From assembly GCA_019359015.1 (NCBI GenBank), contig JAHHID010000016.1, positions 1 through 64,000 on the forward strand: 64,000 bases of DNA. Reading direction: 5' to 3'. This DNA comes from Spirirestis rafaelensis WJT71-NPBG6. Lineage in GTDB: Bacteria; Cyanobacteriota; Cyanobacteriia; Cyanobacteriales; Nostocaceae. The position numbers and the translations under genes were made by a program. The notes below the pieces were generated by a model. That model did no database searches and had not been told where the DNA came from. It saw only the letters and a list, made by a program, of their open reading frames with translations. Every line of letters begins with the position of its first letter. Within the stretch, counting starts at the first letter, position 1. Positions 63,482 to 64,000 of this stretch are shown piece after piece.

Positions 63482-64000
63482 AATTGCAATGAATTTGGGT
63501 ATTTTTGCTCGAGCAGGAACTAAGTTCGCCCTAATAAAGGTTGGATTTAGGATTTACGCATTTACACAGAGCGTGGAATTGTACAGAGTATTTATACTCT
63601 GCTCCCCTGTAGTGAACGCAAAGAGCGCTTACTACATTAAATAAAAACTTTCTTACAAACAGCACCACCACAGTAGGAAGCAGTACACTTAAAAAGGCAA
63701 ATACCTTGTATGAATTATCTAATTCTAAGACGGCTTGCACGATTGAAATGCATTTGAGACTGCAATTTTTGCGTACTATTGTCAAAGCAATAATTTGGGC
63801 GTTGGTTGCTTGTTGCTTCTGAATAATATCCCCAATTTGAACATTTTTCATCACCTCTACGCAATTGATTTTGAGAGGTGAGTTAATAGTGCGATATTCA
63901 GCGGTGTTGTCAATGCTTCAGCGGAAAAATTGGGGAAAGATTGTAGCAACCAGAAAATCCACTGGTGTACAGCGATGTAAATCCCCAATAACAAAATAGT
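63482..64000. other. Non-coding end of the window
   Basis: A minus-strand frame at 63531-63854 has no family likeness, a strange composition and no SD, so I do not call it. The stretch should contain the glycosyltransferase promoter. An AGAGGTGA / CACCTCT pair (about 63850-63883) is a possible hairpin. Confidence 0.45.

Noticed and set aside
63531-63854. 107-aa minus-strand frame as a membrane protein
   Set aside because: No SD, strange composition and no family likeness; it lies in the glycosyltransferase upstream region.

Overview
The window comes from a filamentous-type cyanobacterium, most likely of the order Nostocales. It carries psbA, petM, ycf39, ccmP and the bilin lyase cpcT. The HIP1 octamer GCGATCGC is scattered throughout, and intergenic spaces hold the dispersed palindromes and low-complexity repeats typical of Nostocales. 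The species is not identified.

Layout. 1-5.6 kb: tRNA-Thr, a ccmP plus pentapeptide-repeat pair, a small gene graveyard (deacetylase and vMAP/AAA relics), psbA and a HIT protein. 5.7-13.3 kb: a solo TnpB element, a ComM-like ATPase, a Crp-family regulator, a methyltransferase, Pmp3, SUI1 and trpB. 13.8-26.2 kb: mostly housekeeping (CAP protein, RNase D, rhodanese, pdxA, petM-ycf39, nadK, a response regulator, DUF192, trpC, lpdA). 26.4-32.2 kb: the first of two identical 149-bp MITEs, a CcaA-like carbonic anhydrase, a REP-type Y1 transposase, a caspase/EF-hand/GUN4 fusion, an EAL protein and tRNA-Ser. 32.7-38.6 kb: an FdC2-type ferredoxin, a nuclease, an inositol phosphatase, a J/TPR protein coupled to hisZ, a ferredoxin and an ABC ATPase. 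38.7-48.3 kb: the second MITE, a large two-partner-secretion exoprotein with 390-bp repeats, tandem Tat-type beta carbonic anhydrases, a GxxExxY gene inside inverted repeats, a JAMM peptidase plus MoeB-rhodanese pair, and an ATPase relic. 48.4-57.1 kb: a glycosyltransferase, the 2-oxoglutarate decarboxylase/succinic semialdehyde dehydrogenase pair, a TetR/AhpD-like divergon, an IS605-type relic with an RHH gene, and an FHA-GAF-cyclase. 57.3-59.6 kb: a broken Tn7-like tnsB of the type V-K CRISPR-associated transposon kind, split by an insertion sequence and ending beside tRNA-Cys. 59.9-63.5 kb: cpcT, a TPR protein and a glycosyltransferase.

How the genes fit together. Inorganic carbon is a recurring theme (ccmP and three beta carbonic anhydrases), as is photosystem assembly (psbA, ycf39, petM, cpcT). 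lpdA and the 2-OGDC/SSADH pair belong to central carbon metabolism. Signalling is rich (caspase, EAL, cyclase, response regulator). No intact defence or CRISPR system is present. The most notable item is the CAST relic at tRNA-Cys. The identical MITE pair, the caspase-GUN4 fusion and the GxxExxY cassette follow.
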